Below, piece by piece: positions 18,764 through 27,189 of a stretch of 64,000 nt of DNA. Within the stretch, counting starts at the first letter, position 1. Every line of letters begins with the position of its first letter. The stretch comes from Pedobacter sp. Leaf170 (GTDB lineage Bacteria; Bacteroidota; Bacteroidia; Sphingobacteriales; Sphingobacteriaceae). Position numbers and translations under genes: made by a program. The notes under the pieces are model-generated. The model searched no databases and had not been told where the DNA came from. It saw nothing but the letters and a program-made list of their open reading frames with translations. The stretch covers positions 1,020,858-1,084,857 of the forward strand of contig NZ_CAKLBP010000001.1 in NCBI RefSeq assembly GCF_920984665.1. Direction: 5' to 3'.

Positions 18764-20014
18764 ATGAATGATACAATAAACAATACTTTTGATTTCGGCG
18801 GTGCATTTAAAACTTTAGAAGGTGTTGTTAAACGCACACCATTAGAGTATAATGAAGGATTATCGCTTAAGTATAATGCTAATATTTACCTTAAAAGAGA
18901 AGATTTACAAATTGTAAGGTCTTACAAATTACGTGGTGCATACAATAAAATAAGTGCTTTAAATCCAGAATCGTTAAAAAACGGTATTGTATGCGCAAGT
19001 GCGGGTAACCATGCGCAGGGCGTAGCTTATTCTTGCAAAAAGTTGAATATCAAAGGTGTAATTTTTATGCCTGAGATAACGCCAAAGCAAAAAATTAAGC
19101 AGGTAAATATGTTTGGCGGCGCCAATATTGAAATTATTTTAGTTGGCGATACTTTTGATGATTGTTTAAAGGAAGCTTTGATTTACTGCGAAGAAAAATC
19201 TTCGACATTTATTCCTCCTTTTGATGATGAAAAAGTGATTGAGGGGCAGGCAACAGTAGCGATGGAAATTTATCAGGATTTGCCTTCTTTGGATGCCATA
19301 ATTGTACCAGTTGGTGGTGGCGGTTTAGCATCTGGCGTGAGTGCATATCTGCAAACCGTAAAACCTGATGTTAAAATATTTGGCGTAGAACCGATGGGTG
19401 CGCCATCATTAAGTGAAGCTTTAAAAAACGGTGGTCCGGTTACGGTTGAAAATATTGAACGTTTTGTTGACGGCGCCGCTGTAAAAAGAATGGGCTGGAT
19501 AACTTATCAATATTGTCAGGAGCTTTTAAGTTCTACCTATTTGATTCCTGAAGGGCAAATTTGCACAACTATTTTAAAGCTGTATAATGAAGATGCAATT
19601 GTTGTAGAGCCAGCAGGTGCATTATCTGTAGCCGCCTTAGAACAGGTTAAAGACCAAATTGTAGGTAAAAATATTGTTTGTGTAATCAGTGGTGGTAATA
19701 ACGACATTGAACGCATGCAAGAAATCAAAGAGAAGTCGTTACTTTTTGAAGGTTTAAAGCATTATTTCATTGTTCGCTTTCCGCAAAGACCAGGTGCATT
19801 AAAATTATTTGTAAACGAGGTTTTAGGCCCGCATGATGATATTACCCGTTTTGAGTTTATTAAAAAAACCAATAAAGAAAACGGACCGGCATTGGTTGGA
19901 ATTGAGTTAACCAATAAAGACGATTATGCGAGTTTGCTGCAGCGTATGAAAGATTTTAAATTCGAAATTATTGAGTTGAACCAGGACCAAACTTTGTTTG
20001 AGTATTTGGTATAA
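18764..20014 (+). CDS. ilvA: Threonine ammonia-lyase (threonine dehydratase)
   Basis: PLP enzyme that deaminates threonine to 2-ketobutyrate, the isoleucine-specific entry to the pathway. 416 residues: catalytic domain about 1-330 with the PLP lysine K55 in VRSYKLRGAYNK, CASAGNHAQGVAYSC, and the glycine-rich phosphate loop PVGGGGLASG. One ACT-like regulatory domain forms the C-terminus (HYFIVRFPQRPGALKLFVNE onward). The biosynthetic E. coli enzyme has two such domains; single-domain forms are common in Bacteroidota and Firmicutes. With this gene the operon covers the full route from Thr and pyruvate to Ile, Val and Leu. Confidence 0.94.
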   Translation: MNDTINNTFDFGGAFKTLEGVVKRTPLEYNEGLSLKYNANIYLKREDLQIVRSYKLRGAYNKISALNPESLKNGIVCASAGNHAQGVAYSCKKLNIKGVIFMPEITPKQKIKQVNMFGGANIEIILVGDTFDDCLKEALIYCEEKSSTFIPPFDDEKVIEGQATVAMEIYQDLPSLDAIIVPVGGGGLASGVSAYLQTVKPDVKIFGVEPMGAPSLSEALKNGGPVTVENIERFVDGAAVKRMGWITYQYCQELLSSTYLIPEGQICTTILKLYNEDAIVVEPAGALSVAALEQVKDQIVGKNIVCVISGGNNDIERMQEIKEKSLLFEGLKHYFIVRFPQRPGALKLFVNEVLGPHDDITRFEFIKKTNKENGPALVGIELTNKDDYASLLQRMKDFKFEIIELNQDQTLFEYLV

Positions 20015-20149
20015 GGTTTCGATTAATTAACCGCAAAGAACGGAAAGTTTTTTTGCAGAAAAAGAAATGACAATTTTTAAATTTGTCGTCCTGAAAATAC
20101 CGAAGAACAGGGTTTAATATACTTAGCGTGACAAAATCTCGTAAAAAAA

Positions 20150-20497
20150 ATGAATTTTAAAGATCTAAAAAACCAAACCTTAATAACCGATAGCGATTTG
20201 GATTGGGATGATTTAGGCGCTGGCGTAAAGCGCAAAGTAATGCCTTTTGATGACAATTTAATGCTGGTAAAAGTTGCTTTTGAAAAAGATGCAGTTGGAA
20301 CGTTACATAACCATCCGCATTTACAATTAAGTTACGTGGCTAAAGGGAGTTTTGAAGTAACTATGGGCGATAATAAGAAAACACTAAATGAAGGCGATCT
20401 ATTTTTTGCCCCAACCATGATTTTTCACGGAGTGGTTTGCCTTGAAGATGGTTTGTTGATTGATATTTTTAACCCGCACCGCGAAGATTTTTTATAA
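20150..20497 (+). CDS. Small cupin-domain protein
   Basis: A 115-residue single cupin barrel. The first cupin motif is seen in GTLHNHPHLQLSYVAKGSFE (metal-binding histidines) and the second in PTMIFHGVVCLEDGLLIDIF. Such small cupins may be metal-dependent enzymes or sugar/small-molecule binders; similar ones are annotated as pectin-degradation-protein (KdgF)-like. No signal peptide, so cytoplasmic. It follows ilvA by 135 bases on the same strand and may be the last gene of the long transcript, but nothing ties it to amino acid synthesis. Confidence 0.8.
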   Translation: MNFKDLKNQTLITDSDLDWDDLGAGVKRKVMPFDDNLMLVKVAFEKDAVGTLHNHPHLQLSYVAKGSFEVTMGDNKKTLNEGDLFFAPTMIFHGVVCLEDGLLIDIFNPHREDFL

Positions 20498-20572
20498 TAT
20501 TTATCACCACCAAATACAACTAAACCATTTGCTTTGAAACTGAGATTTATGAAAATGTTAAAATAAAATTTC

Positions 20573-21133
20573 CTAATCAAAAGTCAGCCTCACGTTTTTA
20601 TAACCCAAACCTTCAATTAAGGGCTTTAAAACATTTGCAGCATTATTTTTAGTTTGCGATAAAATATCTGATTTTTTCACTTCGGTAGCTACATGTTTTT
20701 CGGCAGCCTTATAAGCCTCATCAACCAATCCCGCTTCGCGGAAGAAAGCCATTTTAGTATCGTAAACTTTGGAGTTTTTGTGGTCAATTTTTACATAACA
20801 AATTTCTGGCTGTGGTAAATTTACTACAGCAGTATCTCCATCAATTTCAATATTATCTCTGGAAACTTTTGTTAAATCGATGCAACCAACAGCCTCTGCT
20901 TTTACAATTAGCAAAACACTCGCTTCAGGTAAAAAATCAGTTTTGTTTTTATGCTCCAGCACATCACTAATTTGGTAACGAACCAACTCCAGTTTACCAA
21001 TAGCCTCAATTTTTTCTACTAAAAGCTGATGTTTACTTTCAACAGAGGTGTTAATGCTAAACTTTTTTGAGATAAAAAAGTATCCTGCAATCAATAAAAT
21101 CAGCCAGGGTAAAACTCTAAAAACTACTCTCAT
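20573..21133 (-). CDS. DUF4230 membrane-anchored protein
   Basis: 186 residues with one N-terminal membrane segment (VLPWLILLIAGYFFI, about 7-21), so most of it faces the periplasm. The body shows the DUF4230 pattern: KLELVRYQISDVLEHK, then SVLLIVKAEAVGCIDLTKV and a C-terminal helix pair ending LKPLIEGLGYKNVRLTFD. The function of this family is not known to me. It is convergent with the cupin gene and divergent from the lipoprotein gene at 21270. Confidence 0.8.
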   Translation of the reverse strand: MRVVFRVLPWLILLIAGYFFISKKFSINTSVESKHQLLVEKIEAIGKLELVRYQISDVLEHKNKTDFLPEASVLLIVKAEAVGCIDLTKVSRDNIEIDGDTAVVNLPQPEICYVKIDHKNSKVYDTKMAFFREAGLVDEAYKAAEKHVATEVKKSDILSQTKNNAANVLKPLIEGLGYKNVRLTFD

Positions 21134-21269
21134 TTCAACTTAAATAAATTCAATTTTCAATGTTGTGTTACATCAACCAAACAATTATTAATCCACATTG
21201 TGTTTTACTGATTTTTTGGCAGTTGTTTTGTATTACACAAAGCACACACACAAATTAAACAATATCGAC

Positions 21270-21677
21270 ATGAAAAAACTTACTATCCTAATGCTTTGCA
21301 TTGTCACACTAGGTTTGGCATCCTGCAAAAAAGAAACAATCGTACAAAGCCCAAATGCAATTTTAACGGTTGTTAGAGATGTTTCTACAAATGCCTGGAC
21401 GCTTAGTAGCGACAGCAAAACTTATACAGCCGAAATTCCTGTTCCTGAAATTGACCAATATCACATCGATAACGAAGGAACTTTAGTTTACATTTCTTAT
21501 AACAGTGGAGCAAGTTACATTGCCCTACCTTTTGTTTATAATATTGATGCTTTTAGCTACGAAGTTTATAAAGGTGGTGTTGCAATTGATGTTCAAAGCG
21601 CTGACTTTCAACTTCAAACAAGAAAGCCAACCTCAACAGTTAGAATTAAAATAGTATTGGTCGGAAACGATTTATAA
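21270..21677 (+). CDS. Small predicted lipoprotein
   Basis: From the ATG at 21270, 135 residues with a type II signal peptide: MKKLTILMLCIVTLGLASC, lipobox LASC, lipidated Cys at 19. The rest is beta-rich and matches no family that I recognise. The longer frame from 21198 is unlikely because it puts an extra 24 residues in front of a clean signal. It is a single gene whose terminator hairpin (21695-21733) lies inside the 3' end of the convergent ABC gene. Confidence 0.75.
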   Translation: MKKLTILMLCIVTLGLASCKKETIVQSPNAILTVVRDVSTNAWTLSSDSKTYTAEIPVPEIDQYHIDNEGTLVYISYNSGASYIALPFVYNIDAFSYEVYKGGVAIDVQSADFQLQTRKPTSTVRIKIVLVGNDL

Positions 21678-21681
21678 TTTC

Positions 21682-22677
21682 TTAGTAAAACTCTAAAAAA
21701 CGACTAATGTTCAATTGAACGTGGTCGTTTTTTTTGTGTTCGCCCCTATTCAATTGTAGAGCCCGAACGGTTACACCGTTTCTTTCCAGTAAAAGTTCAT
21801 CATAAAAACCCTTGTAGTAAACATCTTTTACTTCAAAACGCCTACTACTCCAGCCGTTATTTATTTCTGCCCATTCGGGATAAAAAACCACATGAGCAGC
21901 AAAAGTTTTTAAACCAATTTTCTCCGCATCACCACGAGATAAAACTACCGCATTGCCTAAAATTTGTGCGGTGTAAATATGCTTCGGCTTTTGATAAATT
22001 TCTACTGGTTTACCCGTTTGCAAAAGTTCGCCATTTCTTAAAATCAAAAGCTGGTCGGCCAAAAATAATCCATCGGCTGGGTCGTGAGAAACCAAAATCA
22101 CCGTAACACCAGTTTCAGCGGCAACACGTTTAATATCGGCTCTAAGTTGGTTTTTGAGCAGGGCATCCACCTGACTAAAAGGTTCATCTAATAACAAAAC
22201 CTTAGTATCAGCAACCATTGCTTTAGCAATCGCCACACGTTGTTGCTCCCCACCACTTAATTCAATAATTTTTTTGTTTTGTAGCGGCAGAATTCGCAGA
22301 TGCTCCATAATCGCCAAAGTTTTTTCAGCCTTGGTTTTTAAATCCGAATTAGAAAGTTGAGAAGCGATGTTATCATAAACCTTTGCATATATATTCAATG
22401 AAAAATCCTGGGTAACCATTTTCATCTGCTTGTGCCCAGGTATCAGTTGCTCATCAGGGCCTAAAACACGTTTATCTTCAAAGAAAATATCGCCTTCATC
22501 GGTTTTTAGCAAACCATAAATAGATTTTAACAAGGTTGATTTACCGCTACCGCTTTCGCCGATGATGGCTACTACGTCGCCTCTATTTATATCGAAACTA
22601 ATGTTTTTAATACCTCCAGCTTGTTCTATCTGGTATTGTTTCGTTAGATTTTTTACACTGATTATCTTATCGCTCAC
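21682..22677 (-). CDS. ABC transporter ATP-binding protein
   Basis: A 331-residue ATPase of the PotA/FbpC-like type. Walker A GESGSGKSTLLKSIYG near 37-45, signature LSGGEQQRVAIAKAM, Walker B VLLLDEPFSQVD, then the H-loop HDPADG. A C-terminal extension after about 230 (YQKPKHIYTAQILG onward) resembles the regulatory/TOBE-like part of such ATPases. No permease or binding protein is next to it, so the substrate is unknown. The 3' end carries a strong inverted repeat that serves as terminator for the facing gene. Confidence 0.85.
   Translation of the reverse strand: MSDKIISVKNLTKQYQIEQAGGIKNISFDINRGDVVAIIGESGSGKSTLLKSIYGLLKTDEGDIFFEDKRVLGPDEQLIPGHKQMKMVTQDFSLNIYAKVYDNIASQLSNSDLKTKAEKTLAIMEHLRILPLQNKKIIELSGGEQQRVAIAKAMVADTKVLLLDEPFSQVDALLKNQLRADIKRVAAETGVTVILVSHDPADGLFLADQLLILRNGELLQTGKPVEIYQKPKHIYTAQILGNAVVLSRGDAEKIGLKTFAAHVVFYPEWAEINNGWSSRRFEVKDVYYKGFYDELLLERNGVTVRALQLNRGEHKKNDHVQLNISRFLEFY
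21695..21733. terminator. Bidirectional terminator inside the ABC gene 3' end
   Basis: aaaaaacgac (21695-21704) pairs with gtcgtttttt (21724-21733); an inner part ttcaattgaa extends the fold. It follows the lipoprotein stop by 17 bases on the + strand, and overlaps the last codons of the minus-strand ABC gene. Confidence 0.75.
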
Positions 22678-22740
22678 ATGGTAAAGATAATAAAGCTTGA
22701 GGGTTTTAAGGTAAAAGGATTAGGCTAAATAATAGAGATA

Positions 22741-22776
22741 AAAAAAATCCTGTTCCGTCTAACCGAAACAGGATTT
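22741..22776 (-). terminator. Intrinsic terminator of the OMP/anti-sigma/sigma operon
   Basis: aaatcctgtt (22745-22754) pairs with aacaggattt (22767-22776). On the minus strand the stem is followed by a run of T, just after the beta-barrel gene that ends at 22799. Confidence 0.75.
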
Positions 22777-22798
22777 ACAATTTGTGTGTTGTAATATT

Positions 22799-23611
22799 TT
22801 AGTTTAAACCGAAGGTTACGCCAAAGCTCATGTTTTTTAAACCGGCCTGTTGTGCAGTTGTAAACATATCGTTGAAATAATATTTGGTAAACAAACCTAA
22901 ACCACCGTAGCCAAACCTAACAGTACCACCGTAACGAACAGATTGGAAGTGGTAGTTATCATATTGTTTTTCTTTGCCTCGCTCATCGCTTATTTGTTTA
23001 ATCTTTCCATTCAGTAAGAAGCTCACTTCTGGTCCAAGCACTAAATAAAACCTTTTGCCTTTATTATTTTCACTTGTACGAAATTCAAAGTTTAAAGGAA
23101 TGTGAACGTAGCTGCTCGAAAATCTGTTTTTAGAGAAATGAACAGGTTGCTCCGTGTACACAAACTCATTTGAGTTTTTAGCGATTGTTATATCTCTTCT
23201 CAATCTGATTAAAGTCCAATCGAAACCACCGGCAACATAAACTTTAAAGTTTGAGTTAAAGCGATAACCGAATTGTAGGATATCGAATGAGAATGTACTT
23301 GTTTTTCCGCCTTTATAATCTAAAAACTCGTTGTTTGGTGATAGATTAAAACTTCCGTTATCAATTAATCTCGAGAAACCTAAATCTACTCTGGTAAAGG
23401 TAACGCCACCAACAAAGCGACCTTTCTTTGCGTTATCCGTAGAGTCGGTTCCTTTTGTTACTATCGGACCGCCGCCAATTCTGATGGTATATTTTGCCTT
23501 CTTTCTGGTAACTGAGTCTTTAGCGACAGTATCTTGTTGTGCAAAAACACTTGGAGCAATAGCACCGGCAAGTCCGCTTACCAAAAGTGCTGTTAAAATT
23601 AAACGTTTCAT
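22799..23611 (-). CDS. Outer-membrane beta-barrel protein (porin-family-like)
   Basis: 270 residues with a cleavable signal peptide (MKRLILTALLVSGLAGAIAPSVFAQQ, cut after the AQ region). The remainder alternates polar and aromatic residues as in small outer-membrane barrels (VGGVTFTRVDLGFSRLI, FGYRFNSNFKVYVAGG, FDWTLIRLRRD) and ends with a strand finishing FGVTFGLN. Likely 8-10 strands. It is the last gene of a sigma/anti-sigma-like/OMP set on the minus strand, followed by a terminator. Its role, transport or envelope-stress sensing, cannot be told. Confidence 0.75.
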   Translation of the reverse strand: MKRLILTALLVSGLAGAIAPSVFAQQDTVAKDSVTRKKAKYTIRIGGGPIVTKGTDSTDNAKKGRFVGGVTFTRVDLGFSRLIDNGSFNLSPNNEFLDYKGGKTSTFSFDILQFGYRFNSNFKVYVAGGFDWTLIRLRRDITIAKNSNEFVYTEQPVHFSKNRFSSSYVHIPLNFEFRTSENNKGKRFYLVLGPEVSFLLNGKIKQISDERGKEKQYDNYHFQSVRYGGTVRFGYGGLGLFTKYYFNDMFTTAQQAGLKNMSFGVTFGLN

Positions 23612-23706
23612 ATTTTGTGTGTGTTTATTTTCTAAATTTTGAATGATTGATTTTTGAATGAGTTAATGCTTTACAACTCAAACCTTAAATCTTGTTAAAT
23701 CCTTGT

Positions 23707-24459
23707 CTATTTTCTTTTTTTTCCAATTTTAAAAGGACCAATGTTTATTGATGAAAGTGAAGAATCATCATCATCTGTACGGAACTGGATAAATTTATCT
23801 TTCCTTTTATCAACTTTGTTTACAATTAAGTTTACAACATCGCCAACATTTCTAATGCCTTTAGTTTCAGCCTGACTGTTCTCATTATCAACATTATCCA
23901 TTTTAATTGCACTTGGATTGGCTGCAATAATCGTTTCTTCTTTAGGTTGTAAAATTGCCTCTTCTATTTTGGTTTTGATATCCTTCTGCGGAGTTTCTAC
24001 TCTAACAATAACCTGTTCCTGTTTTTGCATTTCTGGAGCCGTAACCACTTTATATGTTTCTATAGGTTTTAAAGTTACTTTAGTTTTAACTTTAGCCAAA
24101 CTCGTAACTGGTTTAGCACTTACAGGCAAAACTTGTGTTACTTTTTCAACCGGGCTAATTACTAAAACCGACGAATCTTTAGTTGGCTGTTCTGCTACCG
24201 CAGGATTTTCAAGCTTAGGTTTAACGTTATTAGCGTATTGTTTTGGTTTAACATCTTGTTGTTTGTAAATCAAAAATCCTACAGTTGCCACTAGTAAAAC
24301 TGCCGCTGCCGATAACCAATAAATTGGAATAATCCTTTTCCTTTTTGGTTCGATTTCGCTTTCTATGCTGCTCCACAAATCTCTTGATGGCTCAATTTCA
24401 GCATCTTCGAAAGCATTTTTAAATAACTTATCAAAATCTTTATCCTGTATAGGTTGCAT
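23707..24459 (-). CDS. Anti-sigma-factor-like single-pass membrane protein
   Basis: With the ATG at 24459, 250 residues. An N-terminal cytoplasmic part (PIQDKDFDKLFKNAFEDAEI, then RDLWSSIESEIEPKRKR) resembles the helix that Bacteroidota anti-sigma proteins use to hold a sigma factor. One membrane helix follows (YWLSAAAVLLVATVGFLIY, about 47-65), then a long low-complexity periplasmic part rich in Lys, Val, Thr and Pro. The TTG at 24465 is an alternative start. The gene overlaps the end of the upstream sigma gene by 20 bases, which supports a coupled regulator pair. The domain assignment is inference. Confidence 0.7.
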   Translation of the reverse strand: MQPIQDKDFDKLFKNAFEDAEIEPSRDLWSSIESEIEPKRKRIIPIYWLSAAAVLLVATVGFLIYKQQDVKPKQYANNVKPKLENPAVAEQPTKDSSVLVISPVEKVTQVLPVSAKPVTSLAKVKTKVTLKPIETYKVVTAPEMQKQEQVIVRVETPQKDIKTKIEEAILQPKEETIIAANPSAIKMDNVDNENSQAETKGIRNVGDVVNLIVNKVDKRKDKFIQFRTDDDDSSLSSINIGPFKIGKKRK

Positions 24460-25009
24460 AACCAAAGCCCTCCATTTTTATAATTTCTTCTTTTAATATT
24501 GCTCGTGCTCTCGATAATTGAGATTTACTAGCGCCTTCTGAGATACCTAAGGTTTCTCCAATTTCTTTGTGAGAATAGCCTTCAATCACATACATATTGA
24601 AAACCATTCTGTAACCATCAGCCAATTTCTGTATCACCTTCATCAAATCCTGCATACCTAAAGTTCCAAAATCAAATCCTGTTGATGGCTGCTCGTAAGC
24701 CTCATCAATTTCAACAACATTTAAGCTGCGTAAATTTTTTCGGTAACTCTCAATTGCAGTATTAACCATTACCCTTCTAATCCATCCTTCAAAAGAACCA
24801 TCGCCTCTATACTCTTTAATTTTCTGAAAAACCTTGATGTAGCCCATTTGCAAAACATCTTCAGCCTCCATTCTATCTTTAGCATAGCGCATACAAACAG
24901 CCATCATTTTCGATGCAGTTTGCTTGTAAAGCAGCTCCTGCATCTTCCGGTCGCCTGCTTTGCAGCCTTCCATCAAATCGTTTATCGTATAGCTTCGCGT
25001 CAATTTCAT
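24440..25009 (-). CDS. ECF-type RNA polymerase sigma factor
   Basis: A 189-residue sigma-70 family protein. Region 2 is AVCMRYAKDRMEAEDVLQMG and IKVFQKIKEYRGDGSFEGW (about 35-75). Region 4 is VFNMYVIEGYSHKEIGETLG followed by ISEGASKSQLSRARAIL (about 135-175), a helix-turn-helix. No other domains, so an extracytoplasmic-function sigma. It heads the minus-strand set with an anti-sigma-like protein and an outer-membrane protein and probably controls a small envelope regulon including itself. Confidence 0.9.
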   Translation of the reverse strand: MKLTRSYTINDLMEGCKAGDRKMQELLYKQTASKMMAVCMRYAKDRMEAEDVLQMGYIKVFQKIKEYRGDGSFEGWIRRVMVNTAIESYRKNLRSLNVVEIDEAYEQPSTGFDFGTLGMQDLMKVIQKLADGYRMVFNMYVIEGYSHKEIGETLGISEGASKSQLSRARAILKEEIIKMEGFGYATYTG

Positions 25010-25319
25010 TGTGTGTTTGTATATAGAAGATGGCAGATTACAAACATTGGTTGCATAGGAGATGAAAAAAAGTTAAATGAATGTTAAAATCAATTTTTAA
25101 TAGCTGATTATCAGATAGATAAATATTAAAATTTTATTTTGAAAGATATATATTTTTGCTTTGGAAAGCAATTGCAGAAGGTTTTTTGAATGTTTGTTTC
25201 GGTTGAAGCCGAAAACCAGGCTTTAATACTTAAATTTTCAAAGAATACATACAGCCAAAAGCTTAAATTTAGCATCGGTAAAACCTAGTGATTAACATGA
25301 GCATTTAAAAATTTAGGGT
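25010..25319. other. Divergent intergenic region between the sigma factor and cupin genes
   Basis: 310 AT-rich bases that must hold promoters for both directions. A tatttttg box (25151-25158) fits the Bacteroidota -7 consensus for the + strand, but there is no well-spaced TTG upstream and it is 160 bases from the cupin start. No gene, repeat or clear operator is seen. Confidence 0.35.
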
Positions 25320-25739
25320 ATGAAAGACAAAACATTACTAATATTATTTCTTTTATCAATAACTGCTTTTGGTACTAAGGCGCAAACGGATACCAGCAAA
25401 TATATTTTGCAAAACGATATTGAGGTAGCAAAAAAGGAACCTGGCACACATAAAGGCGGCGGAGAAACCATCGGCTATAACTTCTTTGCCGATGCTAGAA
25501 ACCTTAAAACTGCTTTCAGAAAAAGAGTATTAAAACCCGGCTCTTCTATTGGTTATCATTTACAAAAGGAAGATGAAATTTATTATGTATTGAGCGGCTA
25601 TGGAATAATGAAAATGAACGGCAAAACCTTTAACGTAAAGCCAGGAGATGCAATTTTAACCAGGCCAGGAAGTTCGCATGGTATTGCTCCAAATGCTGAT
25701 AATGATTTGGTAATTATGATAGTTTACGAAAAAAAGTAG
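25320..25739 (+). CDS. Secreted cupin-domain protein
   Basis: 139 residues: signal peptide about 1-21 (LLILFLLSITAFGTKAQ), then a single cupin barrel. The metal motif is GYHLQKEDEIYYVLSGYGI and the second cupin motif is PGDAILTRPGSSHGI. So a periplasmic or outer-membrane-facing metal cupin; the substrate is unknown. It has no co-oriented neighbour. It is unlike the cytoplasmic cupin at 20150 in both signal and sequence. Confidence 0.8.
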   Translation: MKDKTLLILFLLSITAFGTKAQTDTSKYILQNDIEVAKKEPGTHKGGGETIGYNFFADARNLKTAFRKRVLKPGSSIGYHLQKEDEIYYVLSGYGIMKMNGKTFNVKPGDAILTRPGSSHGIAPNADNDLVIMIVYEKK

Positions 25740-25812
25740 TAATTAATTTATTACATAAATTTTAACAGTGGGTTTTAAAAACCTTAAATAGTAGCACCAA
25801 CCCGTGTTAAAT

Positions 25813-25887
25813 AAACCGGATTGAAGTGATATCCTTTTTGAAGCATTAGCTTAAAAGATTGCCACGTCGTTCCTCCTCGCAATGACG
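25813..25887 (+). repeat. Partial modular repeat, copy F
   Basis: aaaccggattgaagtgatat at the start and aaaagattgccacgtcgttc towards the end, as in copies A and B, but it stops at the inner aatgacg. It occupies the gap between the secreted cupin and rlmF. Confidence 0.6.
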
Positions 25888-25927
25888 AATGTAGGAATGG
25901 TACTGCGCTGCAAAAAGATACAAACAA

Positions 25928-25962
25928 AAAGCCGGACAAACTTAAACAGTTCATCCGGCTTT
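25928..25962 (-). terminator. Terminator of rlmF
   Basis: aaagccgga (25928-25936) pairs with tccggcttt (25954-25962); on the minus strand a T-rich stretch follows. It lies 22 bases after the rlmF stop. Confidence 0.75.
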
Positions 25963-25983
25963 GCTTTTCTAATTATTTTAAAA

Positions 25984-26982
25984 CTAAGCGCTTTTAACTT
26001 CTGGCTTAGCACTTTCACTTTTCCATCCCTTTGCCCACTCCGCTTGTGCAGCATCATCTTTATAAGTCCAGGCTACAAAACGGCTTATTTTTTGCCCCTG
26101 ACTCATTTGCACAGTACGAACTTCAAATGCATTAGCTTTTATTAATGTGCTGTAAATGCTTTTTAAGTTAGCACTTTTTGAAACCAGTGAGGTAAACCAC
26201 AAAACCTGGTTTTTAATTTGCTCGCTTTGAATAATCATTTGCTCTACAAAAGCACGTTCGCCGCCCGGGCACCAAAGCTCTGCCTTGTTTCCACCAAAGT
26301 TTAAAACGTGTTTTACTTCTTTTTCGTTACCACCCAAATTACGCCATTTTTGACGCGTACCTTGCTCGGCTTCTTTAAGCGACGAGTGAAATGGTGGGTT
26401 GCAAACAATGGCATCAAAACGTTCAGTTCGGCCAACAATACCTCTAAAAATACCCATTTTTGAACCTTGTTGGCGAATTTCGATTTTACCTTGCAATGGT
26501 TTATTTGCTTCAATTATGCGCTTCGCCGATTCTACAGATAATGGATCTATTTCAGAACCTACAAAGCTCCAGCCGTATTCCTGGTGACCAATTATCGGAT
26601 AGATGCAATTTGCGCCAACACCAATATCCAATACATTTACGTTTGAGCCTTTCGGGTTTTTACCTTTATTACTTGAGCCTAATAAATCGGCTACGTAGTG
26701 AATATAATCTGCTCTACCCGGAATCGGCGGACAAAGAAAATCTTTAGGAATATCCCATTGTGAGATATTATAATATTGTTTAAGCAAAGCCCTGTTCAGT
26801 GCTTTAACTGCGCTTTGGTCTGCAAAATCGATAGAATCATCGTTATGCTCGTTCTTAAAAACGAAACGTTTCAATTCTTTTGAAGAAGCTGTAAGTTGTT
26901 TGAAATTGTATCGCGAACGGTGTTTGTTGCGTGGGTGTAACTCGCTTTTTTCTTTGCGGTTATTTTGTTCTTGTTCTGCCAA
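25984..26982 (-). CDS. rlmF: 23S rRNA (adenine-1618-N6)-methyltransferase
   Basis: SAM-dependent enzyme that methylates A1618 of 23S rRNA. 332 residues: a basic N-terminal part (PRNKHRSRYNFKQL), RADYIHYVADLLGSS, methyltransferase motif I VLDIGVGANCIYPIIG, and the N6-adenine motif NPPFHSSLKEA. GRADYIHYVADLL and the WCPGGERAFVEQMI segment are characteristic of RlmF rather than other N6 methylases. It is monocistronic with its own terminator. Confidence 0.92.
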   Translation of the reverse strand: MAEQEQNNRKEKSELHPRNKHRSRYNFKQLTASSKELKRFVFKNEHNDDSIDFADQSAVKALNRALLKQYYNISQWDIPKDFLCPPIPGRADYIHYVADLLGSSNKGKNPKGSNVNVLDIGVGANCIYPIIGHQEYGWSFVGSEIDPLSVESAKRIIEANKPLQGKIEIRQQGSKMGIFRGIVGRTERFDAIVCNPPFHSSLKEAEQGTRQKWRNLGGNEKEVKHVLNFGGNKAELWCPGGERAFVEQMIIQSEQIKNQVLWFTSLVSKSANLKSIYSTLIKANAFEVRTVQMSQGQKISRFVAWTYKDDAAQAEWAKGWKSESAKPEVKSA

Positions 26983-27189
26983 TGTAATTTGGGTTAACTA
27001 AACATGCTGTGTTGCCTGTTTCTGCCACAAAGGTAGGATAATTAATTGGCTTATCGGTTGTCAGTTGTTCCGTTACCAGTCGTGGTGCCAACCAAGCAAA
27101 TTTTATAGATAATCCACTAAAGTTTTAAGCGCAACTAACTAAAAATCCATAAAGGCATCCGAAAACAGGAAACCGGCGACTCGTCAAAC

